DNA from: Lamellibrachia columna
Lineage: Eukaryota > Annelida > Polychaeta > Sabellida > Siboglinidae
Direction: 5' to 3'
Assembly: GCA_963662155.1 (NCBI GenBank)
Contig: OY759271.1
Location: 34,633,527-34,697,526 of the forward strand
DNA length: 64,000 nt
Shown in pieces: positions 41,501 through 56,500 of this stretch. The position numbers and the translations under genes are program-made. The notes under the pieces are model-generated. The model saw only the letters and a program-made list of their open reading frames with translations, was not told the DNA's origin and ran no database searches. Each line of letters begins with the position of its first letter. Position 1 is the stretch's first letter.

Positions 41501-44500
41501 CCATGTCAGACCTGTTCCCTTACACTTCACCGCCTGGCAGACCTGTTCCCTTACACTTCACCCCCTGGCAGACCTGTTCCCTAACACTTCACCCCCTGGC
41601 AGACCTGTTCCCTTACACTTCACCCCCTGGCAGACCTGTTCCCTTATACTTCACCGCCTGGCAGACCTGTTCCCTTACACTTCACCCCGTCAGACCTGTT
41701 CCCTAACACTTCACCCCCTGGCAGACCTGTTCCCTTACACTTCACCCCCTGGCAGACCTGTTCCCTTACACTTCACCCCCTGGCAGACCTGTTCCCTTAC
41801 ACTTCACCCCCTGGCAGACCTGTTCCCTTACACTTCACCCCCTGGCAGACCTGTTCATTCCAACAACAACTTCTGGAGGAAGAATTCTTTAAAGGGAACT
41901 AAGAGGGAGGACGTACCCATGACGACGACCTCCAGATCAGCCGTATCAGAGCCGAACTCATTGGTGACAGTGATGGTGTAGATGGCCGTGTCTTTGCGCT
42001 TGGCGGTCTGGTACTTGAGGATCGACTGGTAGGTCGGGTTAGTGATGACAACATCCTCTCCTGGAGTGATCTCCTGCAACCATTAGTGTAACACTGACAG
42101 CCAGGAATACAGACACCCTAACAATGAGCCTTATGTTGACACTAGGCCGGCCCTGTATGATGCTTAAAGGTTCTGGTTTGTTACACCTCTGAGCTCAGGT
42201 CTGCGATAATTTAGGCGCACACTGTAGATGTTTTATTACTATTATTATAAATTACATAACTTTAAATCAATTATCACTGTTTGAAAGTGTGTAGCAGCAG
42301 GGTTACTCTGAAGACGTGCAATCACACCACACCTTCTACCAAAAATATGATTTAATGAAGAATTATATATTATTACCACATAAATATTCTCAGAAAGGTC
42401 TTTGCATAGTTCAATAGAAATGTTCATAAAGCAACTATCAGTTATTAATATCATCACTCTGTCAATCACCTGTGGTGCTAACCATGGAATAAGAACGGTT
42501 ATTGCGGGACATCATGTCCCAGTCTGACAGACACATACAGGACAGACAGACAATGATATACAAGTCCAGCTATATTAATACTATTCACTAATAGTAGAAT
42601 TATCCACTACTGCCATAGTATTAATATCAAAATGCATAAAGTAGCAACCCTGTACTATAACAAGGCTAAGTGATTGTCTATCTTAAGTGTGTGTGCAATC
42701 ACTCAGCATGATCCCGCACACAAGGCTGTGAATCCCAGATTCAATCCTTATGTCAGCTCTTCCCATGACCTAACCACCACATAGAAGGCATGTACAATTT
42801 GCAGTGACATAGCTATTCAAGACACCATATTCTACCTAACTGTAAAGTTAAAATAAGTGTACAGTTAAAATAAGTGTACTGTTAAAATAAGTGTACAGTT
42901 AAAATATAGTACAGTAAAAATTGGGCCATGGAAAACTGTCAAGGAATCTGTTCTTATACACCAAAATTTTTTTCTCTAGACAATTAGGTAACTGTTTAAC
43001 ACTAGTGTTGTCATTTGGTGACTTGTGTAGAACAACTGAAAAATTGTGCCAACTGTTTAACACCAGATGGCGACACTTTTCAGTTGTTCCGCACTGGTCA
43101 AATCACGATAATTATGGATCCTGCTGATAAAAAAGGGGGTGAACACTAATTAGGGCATGTGCCCTTAATAGGTCGAATATGATATGCATTTTTCCAAAGT
43201 CATTCCAATATACCAGGTGCTAGGCAAGTTGGCAAGGTGTACACAAGTGTACGAGGCAGGGTTAGCCAGCACTCAAGCATTCATAGCCACTTACCACAGG
43301 TTAATTTACCACCCCAGTATAACACCAACCACTTCTGTTTACTAATGCTACTCTTCGTAACTTGTGCACATGCACCAGGCCTGACATGCACGCATGTTCA
43401 TGAATACTTTACCTACAAGGTAACTGCATATGATTTACTGTTTCCAGTAAATGATATAAGCAGAATCTTAAGTCTATGTGTATTCCGTAACCATAAAGTG
43501 ATGTTCAGAAAGCAGCACGTGATAGCTAAGTGGCTTTGTAAATATAAAAAATTCCAATAATCCAAAAATAATTTGGATAGGATTGACCCCACCAACCCAC
43601 CCCATCCAAACTAAATTGGAAACCTCGTTAAAATGCACTTTACAATGCAGTAGAGGAAAGCCGATTATTGCACAATTTTGACTAGGAAAAAAACATACCT
43701 TTCCAATTTTTTTATAATCAGAGAGGACCATTGACCGAACCCGTTTTTTCTGGATTATTGAAATTTGTTATTTACAAAAGCCCCTAAGTAGTAGATGCCT
43801 AGCTGCTGAGAAAGCAGGGTAGGATGAAGTTGTACTACGTAGAGACAGCGAGGGCATAGACTCCCCACCTGTGGTACCTCTTGCATCAACAAAGACACGT
43901 TGTTCTGCTGCACAATCGGCTGTGTCGGCTGCAATGTCTCAACCATCAACTCAAACTGTCACCCATCTACTGTGTCATGTTTTGATAATTCTAAGATGTT
44001 ACTTGTCATTTTAAAATACGTACTGTGCACAATGTGTAATATTTGTAGCAACTTTGTGTCAGTTTGTGCTTTGTTTGTTAGAAAGCTTCCCTGGATAAAT
44101 GTGGCAGCTGCATTGAAAATTTTTGTCTATTGCTATCAATTTGTACAAGAATCATCTAATTAATGGCATATTTACAAGTAATGCTCTACTCCACAGGACT
44201 ATACCATTTGACTACACGACATTACTGCACTGTCTTCAATATAGTTCAAATCACAATATTTGTGTTATAGCTTCATGGATATCACATGAAAGACAATTTA
44301 CAAAGTTATTCAATATCTGATTATATCTAGGATTATTACAATTACAAAAGTACAATCAACTAAAACAAAGCTATCATTTAGAATATCAGCCCCAAATTAT
44401 AATAGCATACACTTCCAAATATTTTGAAAACAAACACTACCCTGTCATTTACTGTAGGGTAAAAATGTAGATAACATTATAGCGTCATTGATTGCAAAGT

Positions 44501-47500
44501 GAAAGTGTAGATAACATAACAGTGTCACTGATTGCAAAGTGAAAGTGTATATATAACACTACAGGGCTATTGATTACAAAGTGAAAGTGTAGATAACATG
44601 ACGAGGATGCTGTACCTTATCCTTGACTGTCCACACGGGCGTGGGAGTTGGTTCTCCACGGAACTTGACATCCAGCGTGAACGACTGGCCAACTTTGAGT
44701 TTGGTGATCTTTGGCAGGCTCTGCTCATCAATCCTTGGTTTCACTGTAGGCATGTGTAGGCAGTCATTCATGTTTACAAACTGGGTGGGATTTGTTTAAT
44801 TGTAATTGGTTGCAACAGAATTATAATTGATTATGTCAAGGTGTATATAATTACATCGTTTTAGAACACAACCAAACCATTCGGAACATATCCTACCCAG
44901 ACCACATGGAGAATGTAATCTAGTTCAATTTAAAATGTTTCTATCTACGTGGCAGTGTTGCTATATATAGATGAAAATGTAATAAAAATTGAACTTCTGC
45001 AATAGTAATCAAAATCAACATAGTAATTTGTTTGAATCAAAGTTTTTAACAAGATTTTTTAACAAGATTGCCGAAACAACCGAGATGGCAACTGGACAAG
45101 AAGGCCATTGGCTTAGAGTCCACTGGGCTTATCGAGAGTTACTACAGCACTTGTGTGTTTCTGACTAGTTCTTAAACCATCTTGAGCATCCTACCTCGCC
45201 TGGCCTTGGCGATGATAGGAGTTGTTCCATCAGACGGCTGCCCCTCGCCGGCCTCATTGACAGGCACAACGCGGAACTCGTACTCCTTGCCCTCAGTCAG
45301 GTTAGGGATCTCCGCTGTTGTGTCGTCCACTGGCACTTGACCAACCTGTGGTCATTATACAAGGTCACCGGGTGCTTAGAGTGGACACAACTCTCGGCAT
45401 TAGCGTGATCATTTTATACAAAAAGGAATATGCAGAACTACTTTGATGTTGATATGGTCTTTTTAATTATGTATAATTTGTATGGGTGTTTTATCATGTT
45501 TTCTTTATGTAGGCAATTTATATATTATTTTACATTTAATGTTGTTAACATTTCCCTATTAGGTCTACTTAGAAAATAATTTTATTTAAAGTGCTATAGA
45601 GCAATTCAGTCCAAACTTAAAATGACCGTATTCGACCTAATAAACATACAGTACATTGAAAATAAAATTGGGCCATAAAAAAGGTCAAGGAATCTGTTCT
45701 TGTAAGTGTAAACCAATAAGGTAACTGTTTAGTACTAGTGGTGTTATTTGGTGAATAGTGTAGAACTGAAAAGTGGTACAAACTGTTTAACACCAGATGG
45801 CGACACTTTTCAGTTGTTCCACACTAGTCAAATTACAATAATTATGGATCCTGCTGATTAATAATGCTGACATACCCAATATAGGACAAGAAGTCCTGGT
45901 TGTGAAATATTACCATCGTACCTTTTCCCAGTCTCCGTTCTTTTGCTTCTTCTCGATGAGATACCTCTTGATGGGAGAGCCGCCATCTTTCTTTGGTGCC
46001 GTCCACTTTATTTCAGCACGATCTTTGTCGTAGTCGACTACTTCCGGAGTTCCTGGAGCACTTGGCGCATCTGAATAACACAGTCCAGTGATGACCTCTT
46101 TGTGATTACCTAATTGTCCTTTTTACATTCTCTCTCCCCTTTATCATTATCCGGTACAACAACGACAATGTCATATTATGCATAGCGCCAGTCTCCGCAT
46201 TTACTCTATCATCAGAGCAAGTGTTTTGGCAGTAGCTATTGCAGTGCTCGTGTGGCTCTTATAGATCGGTACCCTTTAACCAAGTCCATGACAGGTTTTC
46301 CCCAGTTTCCTGTGTTGGATCTTTTATTTCCCCTGGCAGAGACACCATGTAGAAAGGACCAACAGCTTTTAGTGTCTCTTCCGATAGACACAGGCAAAAT
46401 GCGATGAAGGTTCAGTTGTATAGTTGTCACCTGTCCCAACACTCTCCCTTGATGAACCTCCAACTACCTACCTCTAGGAGGTTCTGTCAGTTACAAAGAT
46501 CTACCCAAGGGTCCTTGACCACCTACCCCATAGCTCCTTGATCACCCACCCTCATGGGTCCTTGACCACCTACCCCATAGCTCCATGATCACCCACCGCC
46601 ATGGGTCCTTGACCACCTACCCCATAGCTCCTTGATCACCCACCCCATGGGTCCTTGACCACCTACCCCATAGCTCCTTGATCACCCACCCTCAAGGGTC
46701 CTTGACCACCTACCCCATAGCTCCTTGATCACCCACCCCCATGGGTCCTTGACCACCTACCCCATAGCTACTTGATCACCCACCCCAGTGGGTCCTTGGC
46801 CACCTACCCCATAGTTCCTTGGTCACCTACCCCAAGGGTCCTTGACCATCAACCCCACAGGTCTTTGACCACCTACCCCATGGTTCCATGATAACCCAAC
46901 GGGTCCTTGACCACCAACCCCACAGGTCCTTGACCACCCACCCCATGAGTCCTTGAACACCTACCTACCCCATGAGTCCTTGACCTTTGACCACCAACCC
47001 CACAGGTCCATGACCACACATCGGCTCCTTGACTACCAACCTCACAGGTTCTTGACTACCCACCCCATGAGTCCTTGACCACCTACCTACCCCACAGGTC
47101 CTTGACCATCTACCCTCATGGGTCCTTGACATCTACCCTACAAGTCCTTGACCACCTACCCCATGGGTCCTTGGCAACAATCTCCTTGCTGCTGACCAGT
47201 GGCTCACTCGCACCGATCTCATTGACCGCCATCACACGGAACTTGTATTTGTGGTCAGGGATGAGTCCAGGCACACCTGACTGGGTGTCTCCCTGGACCT
47301 TGGTGACCTCGGTCCATTCCCCGTCCTGTGTGTCCATCATCTCAACAACGTAGTGACTGATGGGCAGACCACCATCGTCCTTGGGTGGAGCCCACTGCAG
47401 GCGACACCGGTCCTTGTAGACATCACTGACATCAAGGGGACCCACAGGTTCCGTTGGGCGGTCTGTGGACAGTGGTCAACTGGTCATTACGCGGACAGAG

Positions 47501-50500
47501 GTAATCACACACAATAGGACGATTGTTTGAAATTGGTCTAATGACAGAGTAAGTTAGCTTGGTGGTTGGCATATTTCAATGTCTACTTAAAGTCTGCTAT
47601 CAAGCCAACATTTTGGAATTACCTTTTGTATACTGCAGCACAAAAACATGCAGAACTCTAGTCACAAAGTTACCACAGTGAACATATTGCAGACAGTGAA
47701 ATAATGGCCAGATCCTTACCAAGGACATTGATGGTAATTGGCACTGTGTCCTTGCCCACTGAGTTGGACAGCTCCAGCTCATAGTTGCCCAGATCGCCCC
47801 TGACTGGGCTCTTCAACTGGATGCGACAGAACTCGGGGGTCTGGTCTGTTCCGACAGAGTCTCCAAGACCCTTTCCGTTCTTTGTCCACTTCATGGATGG
47901 CATTGGACTTCCTACACCATGAATATTTTGCATAAATTTTCATAAATCTAACTTCATATTCATTCAGTACATGTGTAGTAAAATATCTAGCTTTTTATTA
48001 TGTTCAAGCTGAATATTTTATAGTGTTCACAAATTACCTAGTTTTGTCCACCTGGAATGCAACTGGTTTCTGTACATAATAAAGTTGGATTTTAATAGTT
48101 TCTCCACTGATTTTGTAATGAGTGTCATTTGAAAAATCAAAACATGAATAAGTATTGGCAGTGAAAGGTCTCTACTTACCGTGCTGATAAATGAATTTAT
48201 AAATATGTCGTTCAAATGACCTAAGAAAGTTTTTTGCCATTTAATTATGCAGTAATCAGAAAAAGAATCTGAATATTCAGCAATAAGCTGTAACATATGC
48301 ATGCATTTGTGTGTAAACATAATTCTGTGTAAATATAGCAACATACTTGCATATTACCAAACTATGCCAGAAAAGTCATACCAGGTTGTTATTTATCAAA
48401 GCCAATATTCACGGGAAGTTACGCGCTTTGTGAGTAAACATATTGGTATGACTTATAATATAATATTATGGTAAAAGAGACACCAAAATGTAAGGAAAAT
48501 TCTGATTTGCACACATTATTTGAGAATATGGAAGAAGGGCATCAGGTGTGATCAAGAATGTAGTTGACATGGGTTGTCATAGAGATACACACAGGGTAAG
48601 AATGCTTGGTTAATCAGTCTGCTACAAAGAAGAACATGGACACTGTGTAGTAGTAGTAGTATGAGACTTGGCATATCTTTACCGGTGGTGTTCAAATCAG
48701 GTATACAACTATATGAGACTCTGAATTGACGCTCTGACATACTAACACAAAATGAATCGATGCTCTGACATACTAACACAAAATGAATGACATCGACTTA
48801 ATAAAAAATGAGAAATTACACTGTTGACAAAAAGTATTTCTCAATGTCAAAAAAAAAAAAATTAAATTTGCACATTTACGCTGCTTAATTAATGCGCATG
48901 GGATTCAATAGGATTACAGAACATGACTTACCATAATTCCAGTAACTAGGTACATTATGAACCATGTGAAAAAAATAATAGGAAAAGGGAAAATATCTTG
49001 TTAATTCTGCAATGGTAACTACCGTCAATGATAGACGAAAATCTAAACCTGGTCCTGGTGAACAGATTGGATTTTGACATTTAAACAATCTATCCTTTGG
49101 TATACTAGTCTACATAATTAAGAAACGTTTGTTCTTCCAAAGTAGAGCAGCTGGATGATCAACCAACTATTCTTGTTGTCTCACTAAAGGGCGCCACTTC
49201 GGGGGGGGTGAATCATTGACGCTGAAATGGAAGTGACAACACCAAGAAGGTAAAGTAAGTGATGGCAGAAGTGTAGACTCAGCCCGAGCTGCACGGACGC
49301 AGGATATATACAGTAGGTTAGTTCCAATCAGAAGGGGAGTTTTCAGGAATGTACCAGAAGCCATGAAAGGCTTAAGTAGATTCCGCAAGCAACAAATTTT
49401 GAAACAGTCACATGGCAGCCAACACAAACACTTAATAATGGTGGTGAGTTCAAAAGATAAATATACAAGTAAATACAGTACCACTAAATAATAACAAATG
49501 AGAATATATTTTAAAATGCAGTAGACTGATTAGTCAAATAACTTAAGTAAAATGTTTAGCTTAACAATTTAAGAAATATATGGTTAAAATACATGTCTAC
49601 TTTTCTTTCTTTTTCTCACTCTTTCCAGAAATGTTAGTTAATGTGACTTTACTGCCTACTGGTATCTATTCTGAAGACTGTAGTAGACTAGTAAATATTC
49701 TTTGTAGAAAGGTTTGTCCTCTGTACTAATATAACATAAATATCCTCTTTCTGCAAAATATAACAGCTAATACCTGCCTGTATTGATGATTAAATAGCAA
49801 CATCAAAACTTTAAACAATAACATGTTTCCATGCTAATCCTAGAGTACTTTGCTTTCATGACAAAAGCTGTAATAAAATCAGTATCATAATTTCTAAATT
49901 CAGCCTGTTTGAAAAAGTATATTTGCACTTGAATCATCAAACTTTTTATCGCAGTTAACCAGTGCTGCCACCATGCGACCATTTTAAATTTGTTGGGCAA
50001 TACAGACACTGCAGTAGGTAGTTTACCCTTTGGTTGTTCGCTCTCGGTTCGAAGGGCACAGTGTCGAGGGATATGTGTTCCTGTGTGCCGTCAAAACAAT
50101 GTCAACATGACATACAAGAATATATCTGGTTTTAGAAATTGTGTATACAACATAGAAAATGATTTGATAAAAATGTGTGAGCAATTGAATAAACACTGTT
50201 ATGACGGTTTTTATATCTTATTTATCTAGATTTAAATTATTTATTATATATTAGCTTATTTATATTTTTAATGCATGTTTGTATGTATGTGGGCTTTAAC
50301 CTGAAATAAAGGTATTCAAAAACAGCAGTTCCTTACCACAATGTCACACTACTACAAACCAATAGAGATAAATAATACCACAAAAGGCAGATCAACAAAA
50401 ATGTCATAACATAAGCATGAAATAAATAAAGGTGGATGCCAAAAGAAATAACTGAGATGAACAACATGAAAGACACAAACAATTAGGATGACTCACTAAC

Positions 50501-53500
50501 TCAATTAAAGTTGATGGCGTTTGGAGATTACAAATTTTATTAGTTCTTTTTCTAGTGATGCAAATAAATAAACAAGACAAGACGAATACTTATCAGAAGT
50601 TATATGTCCAACTGTTGTACTTCAACAGTGAATATTAGGAATTTTTTTAATAAATCAATAAAAATGTATTAAAAAATGGTGAGGATCATGACAAGTCTAA
50701 TCTGCCTCACACTTAAGGTTGGGGGTAAAATCCCCACACAGTTACTGAGATAAAATGAAACAAAATCAGAACAATTATTTGAATGTGGCACTATATATGA
50801 AATTTAATATTATTACTATTAGTTTGTACACTGTAACCTTACTGGAGCTCTGTGATCAATGAGAATATGAAGAAGATATAAGGCTCCCATGTGTAGCCTT
50901 ACTGGAACAGACAGGTGGTAAGATATGGCAATACTAACCTGAATAAGGTACTTCGATGTCGACTGGCTGCCCAGCACGCACTGTGATCTCTCGTGGAACC
51001 TTGTCGTGGTCAATGGTAGGCGTGCGGAACGCTGTAAACAGTGCAAGCAATCAACTTACGTTATGTCGATATTGAGCAAGGAATAAAAATTACAGGAAAA
51101 CATACATTTTTGGTTAATCTTGGCTTGTCTTGATATAAAGTATACAAAAGTTCTTGGTATATCTCAATATCGAGATTACATAATGTTTTATTTGTCTTGA
51201 TATCGAAAGACACATTAACAAATAGACTTTCAATTTCAATTTGACTCTATACAGAGAGAGGTCTCAGACATTTGACTAATTATTATAAGCGAGTCACTTA
51301 ATTCAATCACAAAAATGTTCGATTGAAACATAAATCCAATGTATGGTTTAAAAAGAAAACACAGTCAATACCTTATCACCAACCACCAAATTTGTCAGGC
51401 CGGGCTATAAACATTGTAAAAGACAATACTGGAGGGACAGTGGCAGGGAAAGACAATACTGGAGGGACAGTGGCAGGGAAAGACAATACTGGAGGGACAG
51501 TGGCAGGGAAAGACAATACTGGAGGGACAGTGGCAGGGAAAGACAATACTGGAGGGACAGTGGCAGGGAAAGACAATACTGGAGGGACAGTGGCAGGGAA
51601 AGACAATATTGGAGGGACAGTGGCAGGGAGAGACAATACCGGAGGGACAGTGGCAGGGAGAGACGCCGAGGCAAGCCAGGACAAAGATGGCAGAAAGACA
51701 TCACAGATGTCTTCAGAATGATGACAGCGGTGGGTAGAATAACTAGAGAAAGACACCGGTCTCGCAAAAAGATTTTGGCAGTGACATCCTGAACAAGATA
51801 TACAAATTGAAAAGGATGGGCTATAAACATTTCAATCTAGAATCTATGACATTGGCATCTGAAACGAGTCATTCAGCCTTGATGCACCAGCTTGCTCCCA
51901 CGTCCTACCTTCGTCGACCATCAGTTTGCAGGAGGTCTCGCGGTCTCCGATGCGACACGTGTATTGTGCCTCATCCTCGAGGGTAAGGTTCTTCACAATC
52001 AGCTTCAGGATGCCTCCGTCCTCCGCCTTCACCTCATAGCTGGCGAGGAAACAACGAGGTTAGAACCAGTGTAGCTACTGCGAGGGTTGGTACATGCTAG
52101 TGTCTTGTCTTCATGAATGAACTGTGCCAATAACTAGGGGTGGAACAATACATAAAAGCATCGCAATAGTCAATGTCATGATGCAATACTATCGATAGTA
52201 AATTGAACTATAGATAGTTATCATAGACAGTACACTGAACTATTGATAGCAACAATAGTTGAAAAAACAATTCAGCAGGCCTGTGTCATTCTATTAATAT
52301 AAATAAACATGTTTTTGAACTATATTGAATAATCTATTTATTTATCAACCTAACATTAACAATCGATTAAAGCACCATCATTGATGGATTCAGCATTTTA
52401 AATCGACTACCTCCAAAGCCTCAAGATAGCGCCACCCATCAATTACGGCTTGGGGCTATTTTCCTACCCAAAATAACATGTGGCGCCTCTGGTGCATAAT
52501 ATATAACACTAATATAAAGATGAAATCATTTGAGATTTTCAGCCAATTTTTGTATTCTGATGCTAGTAATGTGATTTCAGTAAGCATCATTGTTGGTACG
52601 ATGTATTCTTTGCTGAAACAGTAATTCTTTGACTATTTGCATTCTTGTTGTTGTCATGGATACATCATTGTTCCGACTATGTAATTTAAAGTATAAAATG
52701 ATGCGTTGTACTGTCGACACTCAATCCTGCTACGCATTGTATTTATACACTACTGCATCAGTGAAGGACACTGACTTGCCACTGGTGAGACTGATTTTCT
52801 CGCCATTCTTCAGCCACTTGACGGGGTAGTTCTTGGGGTTGTCCACCCTGCACTGGAGGGTTGCCGTCTCACCCTGTACATGTTTCTGGCTCTGCAGCAT
52901 TTCCTTGATGATGACATCCGCTGTAAGTATCAAGCACAGTGCAAGATGGTCAGGAAATAACAGTATACACAACTGTAAAGTTGTCTGTCTGTTCGTCCGT
53001 CCGTCCCATGCCAAGTAATGTAGGTACCTATAATATGCTATTTTTTTAATAAATAAAGGTAAATATATGTTCTTATATAGAGCGGCATCCAGTCTTTAGG
53101 ACAGCTCAAAACACTTTCAACTTCACCCCCTGGCAGGCATGTTCACCCAATGCCAATCCAACTTCTCTGGGAAGAATTCAGCCACACTGCAAATACTGCA
53201 CAAAGACCATTCAGATATATCCACCACTATCTATAGCCAGGTACTCATTAATAGTGAATGAATCCCGGTCCTCTCATTTGATACTCCGATGTTTTTACCA
53301 CTGTGCTGCAGCACCACAAATAGCTGGTGAGAGCACCTATGTAACATGACTAGTAGGCGAATAACAAAATAAATATAATGTTTACAAAGATGTGGTAACT
53401 ATCATCTAGACAACTGAGGTAAACATGCGACGTACGTGCAATGTAGAGCTTGGCTGTCGTGACCTTGTCCTGTACTTTACAGCTGTACTCGCCCTCGCTC

Positions 53501-56500
53501 TTAGACGTCACATCGTGCACTTGTAGGATGCGTTTCTTGCCGTCCATCGAGATGGTGTACTTCTTGTCCTTGTTACTGATCACCTGAGGACGAGGAAATG
53601 ACCTTTGACATTCTTCACATTCACAGTAAGAGGTAAGTTCTTATAAAGTGTGTATCCAGTCTGCTCAAAGCACTTCTCAACCGGGCAGACCTGTTCATTA
53701 CAATGCCATGCTATCAGCCATGCTGGAATTACTGCCCAAGCTTCGAAATGGCAGCACAAGGATTCGAACCCTGGTCCTCTTGATTGAGTCCGATGTTCTA
53801 ACCACTATGCGACTGTGCCCCACATTACAGGGCAAGTCACCTTTCTCAGCACTCTGTTGCCATGCTACTGGCAGGAACCGTTTACAAACAGAGAAAGAAT
53901 GAGCATCAGTAACCGGGGTATTCTAAACAGACAGTCTATCTATTGTGTCTTTATATTATAACAAAGTTCAGAACACTTTATGATTTCAGAATCTCGGTAG
54001 CAAACAACACAGCATATGTCAATAGTACTGGAATTCTTATACTGAAGGGTGTTTTCACTGTCAAAAAAATTATCGCCAAATCAATTGCAATTCTCAAGAA
54101 TGTTAACACATAATTTTGTGAATGTGTTTTATCTTCATGTATGCTGTAGTAATAAAGTAAGCTGTAACGGGCAGGATAGATTCATAGAATATAGGTGAAG
54201 ATAGATTGCCAAAGAGAGAGAGGGATTGGCGAGACAACTGTCGAGAATACACAGAAGTTATATGCTGACAAAATCTGCGACATACCCCACCCACCATGCC
54301 AGAGAAACAACGGGACACGATGATAACATCATGAACACAAACTGAAACTCAAATATTTTCAAGCTGTCATTTTAGTTTATCGTGTCGCGCCACCTACCTT
54401 GTCTTCAAGGAACCACTGCACCCTCGCGTCCTTGTCGCTGACCTCACACACGAACTCTGCTGTCTCCTTCTCGAAGGCATCCGTATCCTCCAGTGGTTTG
54501 TCAAACTCATAGTCCGGCTCTGCAGGGGAAATTAAAAACTTGTGAAGAGAGATACCTCACAAATTCACACTCAGGTTCCGTGGAAGCAATAGAAACCATG
54601 TGAAGCAAAATATCTAAATAAATTCACAATTGAGCACCATGGGCAACTGAAACCTTGTCAAGAAAAAATGTGAGATGAAAAAATCATACACAGGCTGTGG
54701 AAAAAACTGAACATTTCTGCACACCTGCGTGCATGCTTGCACACCTGCGTGCGTGCTTGCACACCTGCGTGCATGCTTGCACACCTGTGTGCATGCACCA
54801 CATCCACAGCCACTGACACATACAACCTGCATCACACATTGCAACACATTTATTGAAAACCCAGACTCACTAACACCTCAGAAGGTGACACACAGTGGTG
54901 ACTGAATTAAATTAATTCTGTAATTGAGTAAAAGTAATTCACCTCACTATTTAAGTAAAACTACTTTGTAAAAAAGCACTTGAGTAAAAAGTCAAACTAC
55001 CTTTGATGCAAATGTAGAAGTAAAAGGGCAACACATAGAAAGAACAACAAAATCGTGAGTATTATATAAATTATGGTAATCCATAAATTACACAGCTTGC
55101 ATCTGGCAACTGTTTTGCCACCACTCTGCGCTTTAAGGCGTCGCTTGGGTCTAAACGCGTTTTATTTTCTTATTTCATTATCACTGAACCTACAGAGCTG
55201 AAACTTTCATAGATTGCAAGTCCAGGTAAGAGTAATGCTGTGAAATTTTTTCAGAATGTTTCATACATATTTTCCCACGGTATGCAGCCATCTTGGATTG
55301 AATGTTGCGTGTGACTTATATCAGTAACCATTGGATTTAGAGGACTCAAATTTGGTGTGTAGTTACTCCACATAATCCCAATGAAAACAGTCAGTTGACT
55401 TTCCAAGTTTTCAAAAAACTTTTGTTTTCATGATTTTTTTACATCTGAATGTATTTTTTCATCATGAAATTTTACATTGATGGTTCATTATATAAAATAT
55501 AAATAATGTTTTCTAAAAAGTTACTACATAGTTTTCAAGAGCATACTATCAAGAAACACTGTAGAAAGTTTCAAGTAATTCTGTCAAACAATAGCAGAGA
55601 TAAGTGACACGGGAGGCAGTAGGTGTGAGGGAAAACATGTTTTTGAGAAAATCGTGTTCAAAGTTTATGTACATTGGCACATACATTTCAACATCTGAAA
55701 AGCAACCTAGATTATTGAAACTTTGCATACATATTACTGAATGTATAATCTATCAAAAGGCAAAGTTAAGAGTCATTGGCATTGTAAAATAAATTTCACA
55801 CAAGTCCCGAGTACCCGACACCCATGTCCATCGTTGCCGACACAGCTGATCTCACCACGACAAATGGGACATTCGTCGCCTGAGTCCCATCGATACAGTC
55901 TGATGACAGTTGCATTGATGACCTTGTCGCAACTGGTGCAGAAAGTCTCGAGGCCACACACCATGCCGAGGGTGCGGTGCGGTCGACAGCTGGGGTGGAG
56001 AGTGTATGCTTCCTACACAACGTGCATAGCAGGTTCGCAACAAGTGATGGCAACACGGCACAGCATACAAGTACTGTTGAAAGATCTCCATCAGCATCTG
56101 TCTCATCCTCAACCAGGAATTGCGGGACACCTATCTCCTCCAGAAGATCTGCATAACCAAACTTCCGTTCAGTGACAGACAGTCTCCGAGACGGATCAGC
56201 TGGTACTGTTGATGACCGCCTTGATGCCTGGAAAAAATACACAATATAAATGTATTTCATGAACAAAAAGTATCCAAGACATGTTCAACAACAAAAGCCC
56301 CCCCCCCTTACTACGTATGCAGGGGTATGGCATTGAATGCAATTTATTTTATTGGCATTGCCATATTATACACACACACCCGCGCGCGTGTGTGTATATA
56401 GGCTATGTATACAATAATTACCAGGGCAAATTGTAGTAATATAATAAACCATAGTTACAACTCTGCTTCTGATGTGCCTGGATGGCCCCTGGGCCTGAAT

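Noticed and set aside
51323..51721. A 132-codon plus frame with KDNTGGTVAG repeats
   Set aside because: A 30-base minisatellite in an intron; no other coding support.
53756..53823. Possible tRNA gene on the minus strand
   Set aside because: A and B boxes are present, but there is no complete cloverleaf and the sequence continues into a repeated SINE body.
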